A DNA stretch of 42,570 bases from Paracamarosporium sp. OC-R06-R3 (lineage: Eukaryota > Ascomycota > Dothideomycetes > Pleosporales > Didymosphaeriaceae): contig JACVRA010000494.1 in NCBI GenBank assembly GCA_019828545.1, positions 388 to 42,957 of the forward strand, written 5' to 3'. The notes below the pieces were generated by a model. The model did not search any database, was not told the origin of the DNA, and saw nothing but the letters and a program-made list of their open reading frames with translations. Each line of letters begins with the position of its first letter. Positions within the stretch are counted from its first letter, which is position 1. This document shows positions 12,080 through 23,900 of the stretch, piece after piece. The position numbers and the translations under genes were made by a program.

Positions 12080-13248
12080 ATGGCTACTCTGATGCGCGCT
12101 GTCGCCCAGTTGGGCCAGGCCTACAACGTATCAGTCATCGACTTACCGATACCGCAAATCATCAACTCGACCGACGTCATTGTTCGTCTCAATTATTCAG
12201 CTATATGTGGAAGCGATCTTCACTCTTATCATGTCGCTACTGGCTCACACGACCGTCCATACCTCTATGGTCATGAGGGACTTGGATACGTTTCTGAGAT
12301 TGGCGAAGCTGTCCAATTCCTTAACGTTGGAGATTATGTGGTGATACCTGACAACACCGATGATGGACATTGGATTGTCGAGCCTGATACGTATGAGGTA
12401 CCTTTGGGTTATGGAGGAATCGTAGGGGGAGCTCCATTGCCAGGTGTACAAGGTACGCTTATTCAAATAATCTCAAGCGCATGGTTGCGCATGATATACT
12501 GCGCCGTGGCTTACACTGTACTCCAATTATAGCTGAATACGCAAGAGTGCCTTTCGGAGACAACTCTTTGATTCGGCTGCCCGTCGATTCTCGTGGAGTG
12601 AATGAAACCACTCTGCTTGACTATTTGTTCATTTCCGACATCCTTTCCACTGCTTGGAGTGGAGTGAGTTATTCTGGATTTGAGCCTGGAGATTCAGTGG
12701 CAGTCTTCGGTGCTGGACCAGTTGGTCTTCTAGCCGCCTACTCTGCCATTCTACGGGGAGCTTCGCGAGTCTACAGCGTCGATCACGTGCGAACCCGACT
12801 AGAGTTGGCTGCCTCAATAGGTGCTATTCCCATTAACTTCAACGAATCCGATCCTGTCGAGCAAATCTTGGCACACGAACCGGCCGGTGTCAGGAGGGGT
12901 GTTGAAGCCGTTGGCTTTGAAGCGGTTGACGCGGCGGGCAATACGAATTCAAGTATTGTCCTGGATAACCTCGTTCGTGTTACTGCAAATAGCGGCGGAA
13001 TTGGTATTGTCGGTCTCTTCAACCCTGGACAAAGATTCGACATCGGTTCGGCCTTTACGAAATCCATCTCCGTGAATGGAGGTATTGTCCTTCCTTTGCA
13101 AGTTGCCGGAGAACTTGTACAACTTGTTCAGACTGGTGTAGCGAAGCCGAGTTTTATCATCAGCAGCATTATCGATATCGAGGATGCTCCCGAGTACTAT
13201 GCTCGATTCAGTCGTCACGAGGAAACGAAGGTTGTCATTAAATTCTGA
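12080..13248 (+). CDS. Zinc-type alcohol dehydrogenase (MDR), 2 exons
   Basis: Exons 12080-12452 and 12533-13248 with an 80-bp intron (donor GTACGC, acceptor TTATAG) give 362 aa, the normal length for a medium-chain dehydrogenase. The GroES-like N-terminal half has the catalytic-zinc ligands in AICGSDLH (Cys43) and YGHEG (His65-Glu66). The Rossmann half has GAGPVG at residues 184-189 followed by an acidic residue in YSVDHV, which suggests NAD rather than NADP. The four-cysteine structural-zinc lobe is absent: residues 80-110 contain no Cys cluster, as in several fungal subfamilies. The upstream in-frame extension begins with TTG, so I prefer the ATG at 12080. It would interconvert an alcohol and a carbonyl. 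It lies 1.7 kb from the 3' end of the PKS and may be a tailoring enzyme, though co-regulation cannot be judged. Confidence 0.9.
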
Positions 13249-13857
13249 GATAAAGAGCCTGGAATAATGACGCGTGAAGCGATGTATTCCGTGAGGGAAA
13301 CGAAAACCCTATCATTGGAGGGCTTCTATTAGCTTAGCTCAATGCAATGTAGTCACAGTATAACTGGCGCCGCCGGCTGTGCTGTCTATGAGCACTTCAG
13401 TACTCCTTGCACTGTTCTATTATAACAGTCCGCGATATGTGTTCACAATATCGATTTCCAATCGCGATTCGTTGTTCAAGGTTAGACACATATTGACTGT
13501 CCATCCGAAATAGCAAAGCTCATGTTATCCACGACTGGAAGTCGTGACGCTGCGTAATATGGAGTTTGGTGTTTATTAGCGCGACATGCAAGCTGCTGAC
13601 ATTTACGTCATCAAGCGCCGGTTTGAGGTGAAGAGGTGCAAGGATTTCTTCCTCCAAACCCGGTTTAAAGTAAGGGCAATGCAGGGCCGTAAACCATATT
13701 AGTAGGTATCTATACTCACTTTGTTAACGCGTTGCCGAGAGCATCCACAAAGCAGTGATTGGGATATTAAATCCACCCTTTATGTGCGCCTATGAACGGG
13801 CTAGTAGCTATCAGGGCAAGATTTAAATGGGAAGCGTAATAGTCTATGCGTCACTAA
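13249..13857. other. Intergenic, repeat copy only
   Basis: No coding signal is visible. It contains copy B of the short dispersed repeat and an imperfect inverted pair, CCGGTTTGAGG and CCTCCAAACCCGG, near 13618-13663. Confidence 0.5.
13586..13646 (+). repeat. Short dispersed repeat, copy B
   Basis: This matches copy A at 9986-10042 at the start (ATGCAAGC, GCTGACA), middle (CAAGCGCCGG) and end (GCAAGGATT), with small length differences in between. Identity is roughly 70-75% by eye. It is in the same orientation as copy A. Confidence 0.5.
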
Positions 13858-13980
13858 GCATTAGCATACTTTACTATACTAAAAGCAAGATCACTGTCCA
13901 AGAAGACTGCAGTCCTACGCAAGCTTCTCCAGACTGGGGATGGCGGTGGCTTCGTCGTCAGAGTCACTGAACCTGACGCC

Positions 13981-14355
13981 ATGTCGTCCACTGGATCTGC
14001 ATCAAGCCTCACGCCAAAATGGCCCTTGAGCATGGTAGTGACCGCTACTGACCTCGACCTGGGTCAGGTCCAGGCTGCCTGGACAGATGAGGCTAGATAT
14101 CTCAAGATTACTTGGGATCAGGCGAAAACGGGTGTAAGCACGTCGCTGGCGCTGTTTTCCGAGACTACAGCCTTCTCCACTCGCATCACCACGGTGGATA
14201 GCGCGGTCAAAGGTTACTCGTTTACTTTCAGCAGCAGTCAGGGAGGAGCGTTACCTTCTGGAACGAAGTTGGTTTTTTATCACCTGGTGCGAATGGCAAA
14301 TTTTGTTGGTAAGCAAAACAAATTGGATGTTGTAGTACCTTTATCGTGCAGTTAA
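13981..14355 (+). CDS. Small beta-rich protein or fragment, unknown function
   Basis: An ORF of 124 codons opens with ATG, but the same frame is open back to 13858 and reads as plausible protein before the ATG (AVLRKLLQTGDGGGFVVRV). This suggests a 3' fragment of a longer gene. The sequence alternates hydrophobic and polar residues in strands (SMVVTATDL, YLKITWDQA, KLVFYHLVR) and looks like one Ig- or fibronectin-III-like beta-sandwich. It has no transmembrane segment, signal peptide or catalytic motif that I recognise. The end (LDVVVPLSCS) is followed by AT-rich non-coding sequence. It could be a remnant; I do not assign a function. Confidence 0.4.
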   Translation: MSSTGSASSLTPKWPLSMVVTATDLDLGQVQAAWTDEARYLKITWDQAKTGVSTSLALFSETTAFSTRITTVDSAVKGYSFTFSSSQGGALPSGTKLVFYHLVRMANFVGKQNKLDVVVPLSCS

Positions 14356-14942
14356 AATCGCAATCATTGAGCTTCAGAATGTGCTTACTATAGGCGTGTA
14401 GTTGGATTAGCTATCAAATAAGTAGGTGTGAGGTAGGGGGTATTGACCTAGGGCTTTGTATTAATAATATTACAACTCAGTAAGACTAAACTATGATAAA
14501 CCCTTGAAATAGAAAGAGTCAACTTGTATAAATTGATAGTGAGTATTGTCAGGGGACGGCCCGAAGGTGCTATGTATGGGCACAAGTACTACTAACTAGT
14601 GCCCAATTGGACTACACTGGACCCTTAGGACATATATAGCCCTAGAAGCGCAAAGGGGCTCCTTCACGACTCATCTTTACTTTCCAATTGAACTTCTTCG
14701 AGTCGCATGTCTCTCTTAGTGTCTCACATTATCAATTTATCCAAACTTAGGCCGGTACGCTAGCCGGAGGCCCCTAACAAGTATAAGAAATCAATTAATA
14801 AATCGTTATTAATTAATTCTACGATTCTTATGAACAATCTTAGTAAATATAAAAAATTAAGAAAACAAAACTCTAGCACAAAGCGCAAGATGTGATTAAG
14901 CCCTATTCGACCTAGGTAATTTGCTACGTTGTTGACATGTCA
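14356..14942. other. Intergenic, 3' of the PKS
   Basis: Moderately AT-rich with A/T runs around 14790-14870. It contains no open frame of note and no recognisable RNA. It separates the small plus-strand ORF from the convergent end of the PKS gene. Confidence 0.6.
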
Positions 14943-17900
14943 CTATGTCCCACCAGCCTGGATAATAGTCTTCACGATATTTGCCGCACGGTCCAGTGCA
15001 GCTCTAAAGCGCTCAGCGCCTGTCCGAGGACTAACAAAAGACAACTCTAGGCTGTAGATTTGAATGTCAGCGTCGTGCTCGGGACGTACCAGGGTGAGGG
15101 CGGGAGGACTACTTACGAATCATCTGTGACGGTGTAGGTTATCCACACGTTCTCTGGGTCTTCCATGGTGTAGCCAGGGTCCTGGGCTAGCTTCTCTTCG
15201 AGCATGGTCTGCATGATCAGGCGCGGGTAACTCCTTTTCCATACAGGGTCAGAGAAGAGTTCGGGCACGGCATCTGCATCGACAGCGCCCTCGTCATGCG
15301 CGTCGTGGCTCATGACCTCGAGCACGTCCATGAGGCGGAAGTAGTTGCGGCCCTCACCGCCCTTGACGATCTGGGCGTTGGTCTCGCGCCCCGCTTGCAA
15401 GAGTCTCTTGCGCGCCTCGGCCCGCGGCACGCCAGCGTCGAGGGCCGCGTCGCAGAAGTCGACGACCGACTTGAGCACCACCTGCACGATCTCGGGCCGC
15501 CCCTTGTGAAAATGCGCCGTCGATACCGTCTCCCAGCTCGCCGGCAGGTAGCCAAAGTACAGACGGCTCGCCAGCTGGATCGTCAGGTCTACCGTCGCCT
15601 TGATGGGCGCCGCGTGGGCAAGGAGCTCCGTTGTACCGAACGCCGGGACGACGTGCGGCGTGTATATCTTGGGATCCGTGATTGCGAGGTACTTCTCGCG
15701 CAACAGGGTTATGTGGGCCCCGATCTCGACTGTCGTCGCCACCAGGGGGATCTCCTCTAGGCTGGCGGCGTCGACGACGGCTTCGCCGGCGCCGTCGTTC
15801 TCCGGGTCTAGCGCATGAATGGCCCCCTGCAGCCTCTGTAAGATCTGGGACGTCGTCATCTTGTCGATCATGGTATGCTCGAATATGGTGCCTGAGCTGC
15901 CGTTGGCTGTGACGATGAGCTGCAGCGTCTTGTCGTGCCAGCGGTTGAACGAGTCGCCGAGATAGCCGGACCGGACCCGTTCCTCACGCGTGACAGGGCT
16001 GGCATCATCGAGACACATGACAAAGACGGATTCTTCCAATGTCTGAAAGTACGCGGGGTTCCTCGCATCCAGCGAGAGGAGCTTCTGTCGATTCTGGATC
16101 ACCGTCAGCACAACAAGCAGTCATTACGGAGGCGGCTAAGACTTACAATGGCCCAACTGTCACGATTGTCTGTCGTCAAGATGCCCGTCCAGTGCTTCTC
16201 CTCGAGGCTGAGGCCGAGAATCGCCTGGTACGTTGCTTTGAGCTTCGAATACGAGACCATGTCATCTCCATCCAAGAGTGACACGCGGAACAGGTGTCCT
16301 CTTCGCAGCACGGCGACGTGTTCCCTGCCTGGATACCTCTCCATCTTATCACATCCCACATTCGGCTCTCTCAGGGCGTTGAAAAGCCACGGCAGAGAGT
16401 AGCCGCAGTTAGGCCTCTCTCCCAGGAAGTCGGGCTTGAGTTTTCTTTGTTCTAGGTCGTGCTTAAATTCGCACAGAGCCCTGGTCAGCGTGGCCGCCCG
16501 CTGGGCCTGCGAGTGCGGCGCGGCGCTGTCAAAGTTCGTTGTGAGGAAGCTACTGAACGGCACTATGGGATATCTTCGCTTGAGGTACATCGCTTTGAGA
16601 AGGTGGTCGGCGATCCAGCTCTCGACGCTTGGATCGTCGGCTTTGGCACGAAGCTGGCTGTACAGCCTCCGGCCGAGACTTCCGGGAGCAGCGAGGTCGT
16701 GGGCCTTACGGCGAAGCTCTGCATATTCGTCGTGTGTATGGGCGAAGTGGCCGATGCTGTTGAGGAGGTCGTCAACGGCCTCATCGAGGTCCACAAGCGG
16801 GTGCCTTGGCAGCTCCTTGCTCGCTCTGCAGCACCAGAAGTCATGATTCGGCTCCGAATGGCCATTCGTTGACACACTCGTATTTTCTACCCGGGTAACG
16901 GCGTCCTGTGGTCGTGATTGACGGATATCGTCGGGGATCAGCTTCGACCGCGAAGCGACCGTCGCCGCCAGCGCCATGATGCTTCCAGATCCGCCCAGCT
17001 CCGACGTCTGGAGCTTGACCTGGAACGTTCGCACCATCCAGTTCTTCAGCTCGATACTGACGAGGGAGTCGAGGCCAATGTTGGCCAGTGACTGGTCAAC
17101 CCGGATGGAGTCGATCGGCCGGTCGAGGAAGACGGCGAACTTGGTCAGTGTGGCGTCCCGAATGAATTGCTCAGCCTCTTCCATCGTCTTTGCGCCATTC
17201 AGGGCCAATTTCAAATCAAACTTGTCCGTTTCCGTAGCGCTCACTGCATGCTTTCGCTGAGAATGGGCCAGCTGGCCGAAGATGGGATTCTCAAGCAGGT
17301 GCTCGTCGTTTGCGTCAAGCATGGACTGGTACGTGACGCCTTGGATGGTCTGGTGCGTGTGATGGTTCCGGGCGAGATCGGTCATGGCATACTCGACGTT
17401 GGCAAAGAACTCGTCAAACGAGATATCCATGACGCTGTTCTGCCGAAGAGACGCCTTCATGCTTCCAATGGATATATCGCCCTTGGCGGCGCCGTGCGCA
17501 TCAACCGAGACTGCACCGACGTTGACCGAGACATAATGCGTATCAGGATGTCCGGCGTGGGCGCGGGCGAAAGCGTCCATAAAACCGTTCCCGGCGGCGT
17601 AGTTGGACTGGCCGGCCCTACCCACGACGACCACGATGGAAGAAAGGGTCAGGAAAAATGCCAGATCAGGCGAGGCAAATACCTTGTCGAGGTTGAGCGT
17701 CCCGACGACTTTGGCCTGGAGCGGCAGCTTCCACTCCTCGACAGTCATCTGGGCGAATGTTCGGTCCTGTTTTAACGTGTCAGTAGATGGGCATCGAAGG
17801 GAAAGACAGAGTGAGATAGATGGTTTGCGACCTACCCTAAGAACCATAGTACCATTCACCACACCCCTGACGGGGGGCAATTTGGAGCAGTACGCAGCAG

Positions 17901-20900
17901 CGCGTTTCACGCTCTCCTCGTCGGTGATGTCGCATTGGAGGACATGAAGTTCGCACCCGTGTTGCCTGAGAGCAGCCACGAATTTCTGTTTCGTCTCGTC
18001 GTCAACGGAGCGGCGAGACAGAGACACCACATGGCCGGCGCCCCGAGAAGCCAAAAACACGCAGATTCGCCACGTCAGATCACCGAGACCGCCAGCCGCA
18101 ACGTAGGTCCCATCCTTGCGAATTCGTAGCGGTGGAGGCTTGGCGGGGAGGCACTTGACCTTCGAAACAGCCTGGACATCGAGGACGACCTTGCCGGTGT
18201 GCTTTTCGGAGCCCAGAAAGCGGAAGGCATCCTCGATATGGTCAATGGGGTAGGTCGTGATGGGGTGTATGGGACGGAGTGCTTTGGATTCAAGGAGACT
18301 GCGGATGTCGCCCAACATGCGGTGGACGCGTCCGGGATCTCGAGCCGACAATGTATCCAGCTCAAAGGCGTGGAAAGTCACAGACCTCTGGAGAGTAGTC
18401 ACTCCCAGCTGGATTCCCTGTTGCATCTCACTCCCTCCCAGCGCGACGAATGTCCCCAGGAGCTTGACGCACTCGAGACCGTCCCTGAGCGCCTCCCCTG
18501 TCGACGAGCTGAGCACTAGATCCACTCCCTCGCTATTGGTGTGTCGCATGATGCCCCGCTCGAGTGACCCCTTCTGGCTGGAGAAAATATGATCTTCAGT
18601 AATGCCATACCCGTCCTGCAACAGTTTTCGCTCCGCAGCTGTGCCAACTGTGCAGAAGATGGCCGCACCGATGTGCTGGGCGAGCTGAATGGCCGCCTGC
18701 CCCACGGGTCCGGACGCATCCTGGATTAGGACTGAATGTCCTCTCTCGAGACGGCCTATAGTTATTAGGCAATGGTAGGCCGTCACGTACGCGTGCGGAA
18801 TCGATGCCGCGACTGTAGCCGACATCCAGCTAGGCGTCCTGTGGGCCAGATATCCATGAACGTGCAACAGGTTGCTGAATGGCTGCGAGCCCAAACCCAT
18901 GACCCGATCGCCCACCTGGTACAATCCCCGCATATCCTCGCCCACCGCCGTCACAACACCAGCGAATTCTCCAGTGAATCGAGTGCCGGTGCCACTCTGG
19001 CCGAGTACAAGACCAAGGTCCTTGTAGCTCATGCCGTGGGCCTCAGCCTTGACTTTAATCTGGGAAGGCGTAGGAGCAGCCGGTATCTCATTGTCGACGA
19101 AGCGCAACGAGTTCAAGAGTCCTGGTGTCACCACCTCGGCCTTGAGCACTCGGTCGCCCTGGTAGGACGCAATTTCCGTCTCGTCTGCGGCTCCGGATCC
19201 TGTACGGCGCCGAGCCCACTGCAGAAACTCGGCATCCGGCTTGACACGGGGGATCAGAATCTGGTTGTCCTCGTACGCGAACTCAGGTTCCAGAGACGAC
19301 GTGTCCTCGACATGCGGCCAGAAGCGTCTAAATGCCACATCGGCAATGACTCGGGCCGTTGACTCTGGTCGCAGAGCGGGTTCGCGGATGTCGAGGCTGA
19401 CGACACTGGTATTGCTGTTCTCCCGCCGGACAACGCGTAGAAAGGCGTTGACCAGGCCCTTGTAGGCCGAGGCAGCGGCATCGGCGGTATCTTGGGGAAG
19501 GACCCATAGAACTGGGCACTTGACGCTTAGGAGAGCATTAACGGTCTCAAGCAATTGGGGCTGGGGGTCGAGGAGGAGATTTTTTTCGGCGCGGTCGATA
19601 ATAACATAGAGCCTATCTTCTTGGGCCTTGACTTGATCCCACGGACACTCGATGACATCGATATCGCGAGAGATTAATTCTGCAGCCGCCTTCGCCACAT
19701 AGTCGTCAACGGCGTCGTTGACCAGGACAACGCTGTGCTTGGCAGAAGTCCCGTTGCTAGACTGTGGCTCTGGCTCGGCTCGGGCTACCATCATGCACTC
19801 CCAGGAAAGATGGATGCCCCCGTACCCGGTCCTGCTCAGAACTTCGTGCCACTGGTTCCGGAACAGCAAGGGGCCATCGACGCGGAAATCTTCCTCAGGC
19901 GCCCACCAACCGGTGAGCGAGCCGCCAATGAGGCCAACGGCGGCGCCCCTCGGCTCGATGTCCAGCAGGACCAGGCTGCCGCCCGGTCTAAGCAGCTTGC
20001 GTATGCGACTCATGGTCACGTCGATATTGCGCGTCGCGTGCAGCACGTTAGCCGCCACGACGACGTCGTAGGACCCAGGCTCGAAGCCCTGCTCGATAGG
20101 GTCCGCGTCCACGTCCAGCGTGCGGAACTCCATAACATCCTCCCACGCGGCAAATCTCTGGCGCGCGTCCTCGAAGAACCCGCTGGAGACGTCGGTAAAG
20201 GTGTACCGCTCGATAGGGAGCCCGGCGGCGCCGTTCTGGCCTGAGAGCCCGCGGGTGAGCCACTTGGTGCAGCCCCCCGTGCCCGCGCCAGCCTCGAGGA
20301 TGCGGAGACGCGGGTTCTTGAAGGTGAGAATCTTTAAATACGCCACAGCGGCCTCGTAGGGCCCGACGAGAATGCCGCTCTCGTAGTACCTCGATAAGAG
20401 GTTTCCTTCCAACATAACATCCAGGGGCTGGGTCTCGCCAGTCAGAATACCAGGGAGGGCGTTACCAACGCGGGCGGTGAGTTGCAGCTGCGCCGAGGTT
20501 TCTGACGATGCAACGCGTTCCAGGATCCTCTTCTCGTCTTCCGCAGTCAGACCCGACATGATCTGACGGCAATAGTCTGAGGATAGCCACCTCTTCATCC
20601 AGCCATAAAAGTCGACTTGCTGGGGCGACATCATGCCAGAATTGCTCTCCTCGACATGGCGCACAGCATTGCGAAACCATATAGATGAGGCTTGATCTGT
20701 AACAAGGAATTCCTCATCGGATTCCCGGATGGATATCTTGGTTCCGTCAAAGCCGTGCGTCGTGTTCTCATCCAGACCCAAGGTAGACGAGAGTACCTGG
20801 AGGAATGAACCTTGTGACATGAAGTCAACGTCGAGGTTCCAGTCGAGCCGATTCACCACATCCTGGACGAACGGCTGATTCTCTTCCTCGCGCGTTTCTC

Positions 20901-23900
20901 CAATGGCTCTCAGGTTGACAAGAAGCCGAATGACGGGGCTGAGGTGGCCATCCGCGTTCTTCTGAAACACCCAGCCGTCACCCCTGGATGTTTTCGGTCC
21001 GTCAGCCTCGATTTGCATGGCTCCAGTCAACGTATTCCCTGCCGCAGTGGAGAGGTTGGCACTGATTTCCAGCAGTGGTATCTTGGTCGGAACACATGCA
21101 GCGTTGGTGACCAGCTTCTTGAATAGAACTGCGTTGATCTGTTGGGTGGCGTCCAAGGTAATCGGGTGGATGACATGAGGTCTAAACGACCGGTACGGCA
21201 TAAGTGGAGCAATATCGGGCGTAGATATCTCGAACACGCCCCGGTCTTTGCCGTATTTCGCTGAAACTATTGGGGTAAACGCACCGCTGAACTCGTTTCC
21301 TGATACCCTTGCGAAGTCATAGAATTCTGACTTCGTCATCTCGGTGTCGCAGCTTTGCAGAGAGGTTGCTAGGAACTGCATGGCCTCTTCTCGGCGAAGT
21401 TCCTCTTCTCTCGCCCCCTCAACCTCATCAAGTTCGCCCGTCTCGTGCTCGACCGTGATCTCCCCGGAGCAGTGTTCACTCCACGACCCGTCGTCAGCAT
21501 TATAGGACCTGATCCTAAACAGCTCCCAGCGGCTGCCCTCGTGCTCGCCTGCATCCGACATGCTCAGTTGGACTTCGACCTCGCCGGAGCTGCCAGCATC
21601 CGGCTCAGTAAGGACAATGGATTTGGATATCGCCACGTTACGGAGGACAAACTTGGCGATAGGCTTTTGGAGGCCTCTCATCTGTATGAGTTGCACTGTC
21701 GCCTCGATGGCCATTGTCAGGTAGCCAGCTCCAGGGTAGATAGTGAAACCCTCGACTACATGGCCCCTGAGCCACGGTAGGCTGTCAAGATTGATGAAGT
21801 ACCTCCAACGCGGCTCGTGGATCGTACTGGCGGGGTCGAACAGGCCGAGAAGGTCATGGTGAGGAAACTGGCGGAAACGGTGGGCCTTGCTGAGCCTGGA
21901 CTCACGCCAGAACGGCGCGAGGTCCCACGGGTATGGTTTTAGGTCTCTGATGATCTCTGGTCTCGTCTTGTCAGCCAATGCGAGAACCGCCGGCATGTCA
22001 ACCCGGATCCCGAGCTCGAATACCTTGCCAACGAGCGTCAGGGTGGACTGTACAGCGTCGTTGTTGCGCAGCAGGGCAGAGAAGTACTCGTATCTGAGTT
22101 GTTTGGATCCAGCCTGCGCGAGAGTCTGGCGAGAAGGGCCCGCAAGGGCCGAGTGCGGCCCGATCTCAACAAATAGACCCACGTCCATGTTGGTATCTTG
22201 CGCGATCTGGTCACGTCGTAATAATGTCAATGCCTGGCTGAATTTGACCTGTGACACCAGGTTAGCCGTCCAGTAGTCGGAGTCGAAGCCCGTCGACTTT
22301 ACGGCGCCAGTGACGCTGGAGTAGAAGGTCACGCCGTCCCTAACTCCTGAAGAATCTACGTTGGCGATGGCCTCTTGGTAGTCCTGGGCGACACGCTGCA
22401 TATGGTGTGAGTGATAGGCAGTGTCAACCTTCAGCTTCCGGGCGAATATGCCGTCTCTGTCAAGTACTTCCTTGATCTCATCGATGGCAGTTTCATCTCC
22501 CGACAGTGTCTGGCTCAGCGGGCTGTTCACGCATGCCACAACGGCTGACCCACGACTGAGCTTCTTGAGATAGCGTGTCGCTTCGGTCTCGTCGAGGCTG
22601 ACGGCCATCATGGAGCCGGGGACAACGGCTATCTTCTTGGCCTTAGCAGAAGACACTCCGCGTTGGTATGCTCTGTTGATGTTAGCTGGAGGTGATTGCG
22701 TACTTATACAACGAAGCATTGCTTACATGCGGATGGCGCTCTCACGGCTCAGGGCACCAGCGGCGTAGGCGGCGGCAATTTCTCCCGAGCTGTGACCCAC
22801 TACCCGGCTCGGTCGTATTGAGAAGGCTTCGAGCAGGTCCACGAGTGCAATCTGAATGGCCGTGGTTGCTGGCTGTGCGATCTCTGCGTCGCCTACTCGC
22901 GAGTGCTCGGGAGACCTCGACAGCTCTTTAGCGAGGCTCCATTGGCAGCCCTCGCGGCGCATCTCATCTTCCATGGCCGACATGGACTGCTGGAAAACGG
23001 GCGACGAGTGCATGAGCTCCAGCCCCATTGCATGCCACTGGGCACCTTGTCCGGAGAAGACGAACGTGACGGGCGCTAGCGACACGCTTCTCTTCTGCGG
23101 CCCCGGTACTTTGAGCTCAGCAGCGAGCTCCTCGATCGTCGATGCTACAATAGCTCTACGGTATGGAAGAGCCGATCTATGGACCCCAAGCGTGTAGGCT
23201 AGGCTGTGCAGAGTGTGTGGTGCCAGGTCGTGAGTCTTAATCCAGAGGCGAAGGTCTTCAGCCCGCGATAGCAATGCTTTTTCAGTCGATGCACTGAGAA
23301 CAATCAGTTCCGGGCGGGTAGTGCTGCTCAACATAGAATCAGGAGTTGTTCCCGGAAGCTTGCTCGCTGACCTTTCTTCCTGGTTCTTCTCGGGGGATTG
23401 AATACCGTTGGGCTTGACACCATTGGACTTCGCACTATTAAACTTGATACCGTTAGATCCCATGCCATTGGATTCAGCACCGTCGTAATCGATGCCATTG
23501 GACCCGACACCATTGGACTCGACACCATTGGACTTGACACCGTTAGATTTGATACCGTTAGATCCGATTCCGTTAGATTTGATACCGTTGGATCCGATTC
23601 CGTTGGATCGGATGCCATTGGCTCTGTCCAGCTTGTTTCCAGAGTCAACACCCTCGAGAATAACATGGCAATTGGTCCCCCCGTAACCAAATGAATTGAG
23701 AGACACACGCGCCGGCCCTCCATTCTGGGGTATTGGAAGCTTCGTGAGTTCTGTCGGAATCTAGCATACATGTTAGCTCGGGCAATCCAAGTGAGCACAG
23801 CAGGCGCACCTTGATATTCCTCTCGTAGAGCTTCAACGAGGGCTTTGGTTTGATGAAATCGAGGTTCGGCGGGATATAGCCATGTTTCAGGACGAGGATG

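Noticed and set aside
15296..15760. Plus-strand 154-codon ORF inside the PKS acyltransferase region
   Set aside because: Antisense shadow of GC-rich coding sequence; arginine-rich with no motif.
23398..23694. Plus-strand open frame of 98 codons opposite the PKS repeat, rich in DTIGLDT-like units
   Set aside because: It is the antisense of the 15-bp minisatellite; a repeat unit divisible by three keeps all frames repetitive. No family match.
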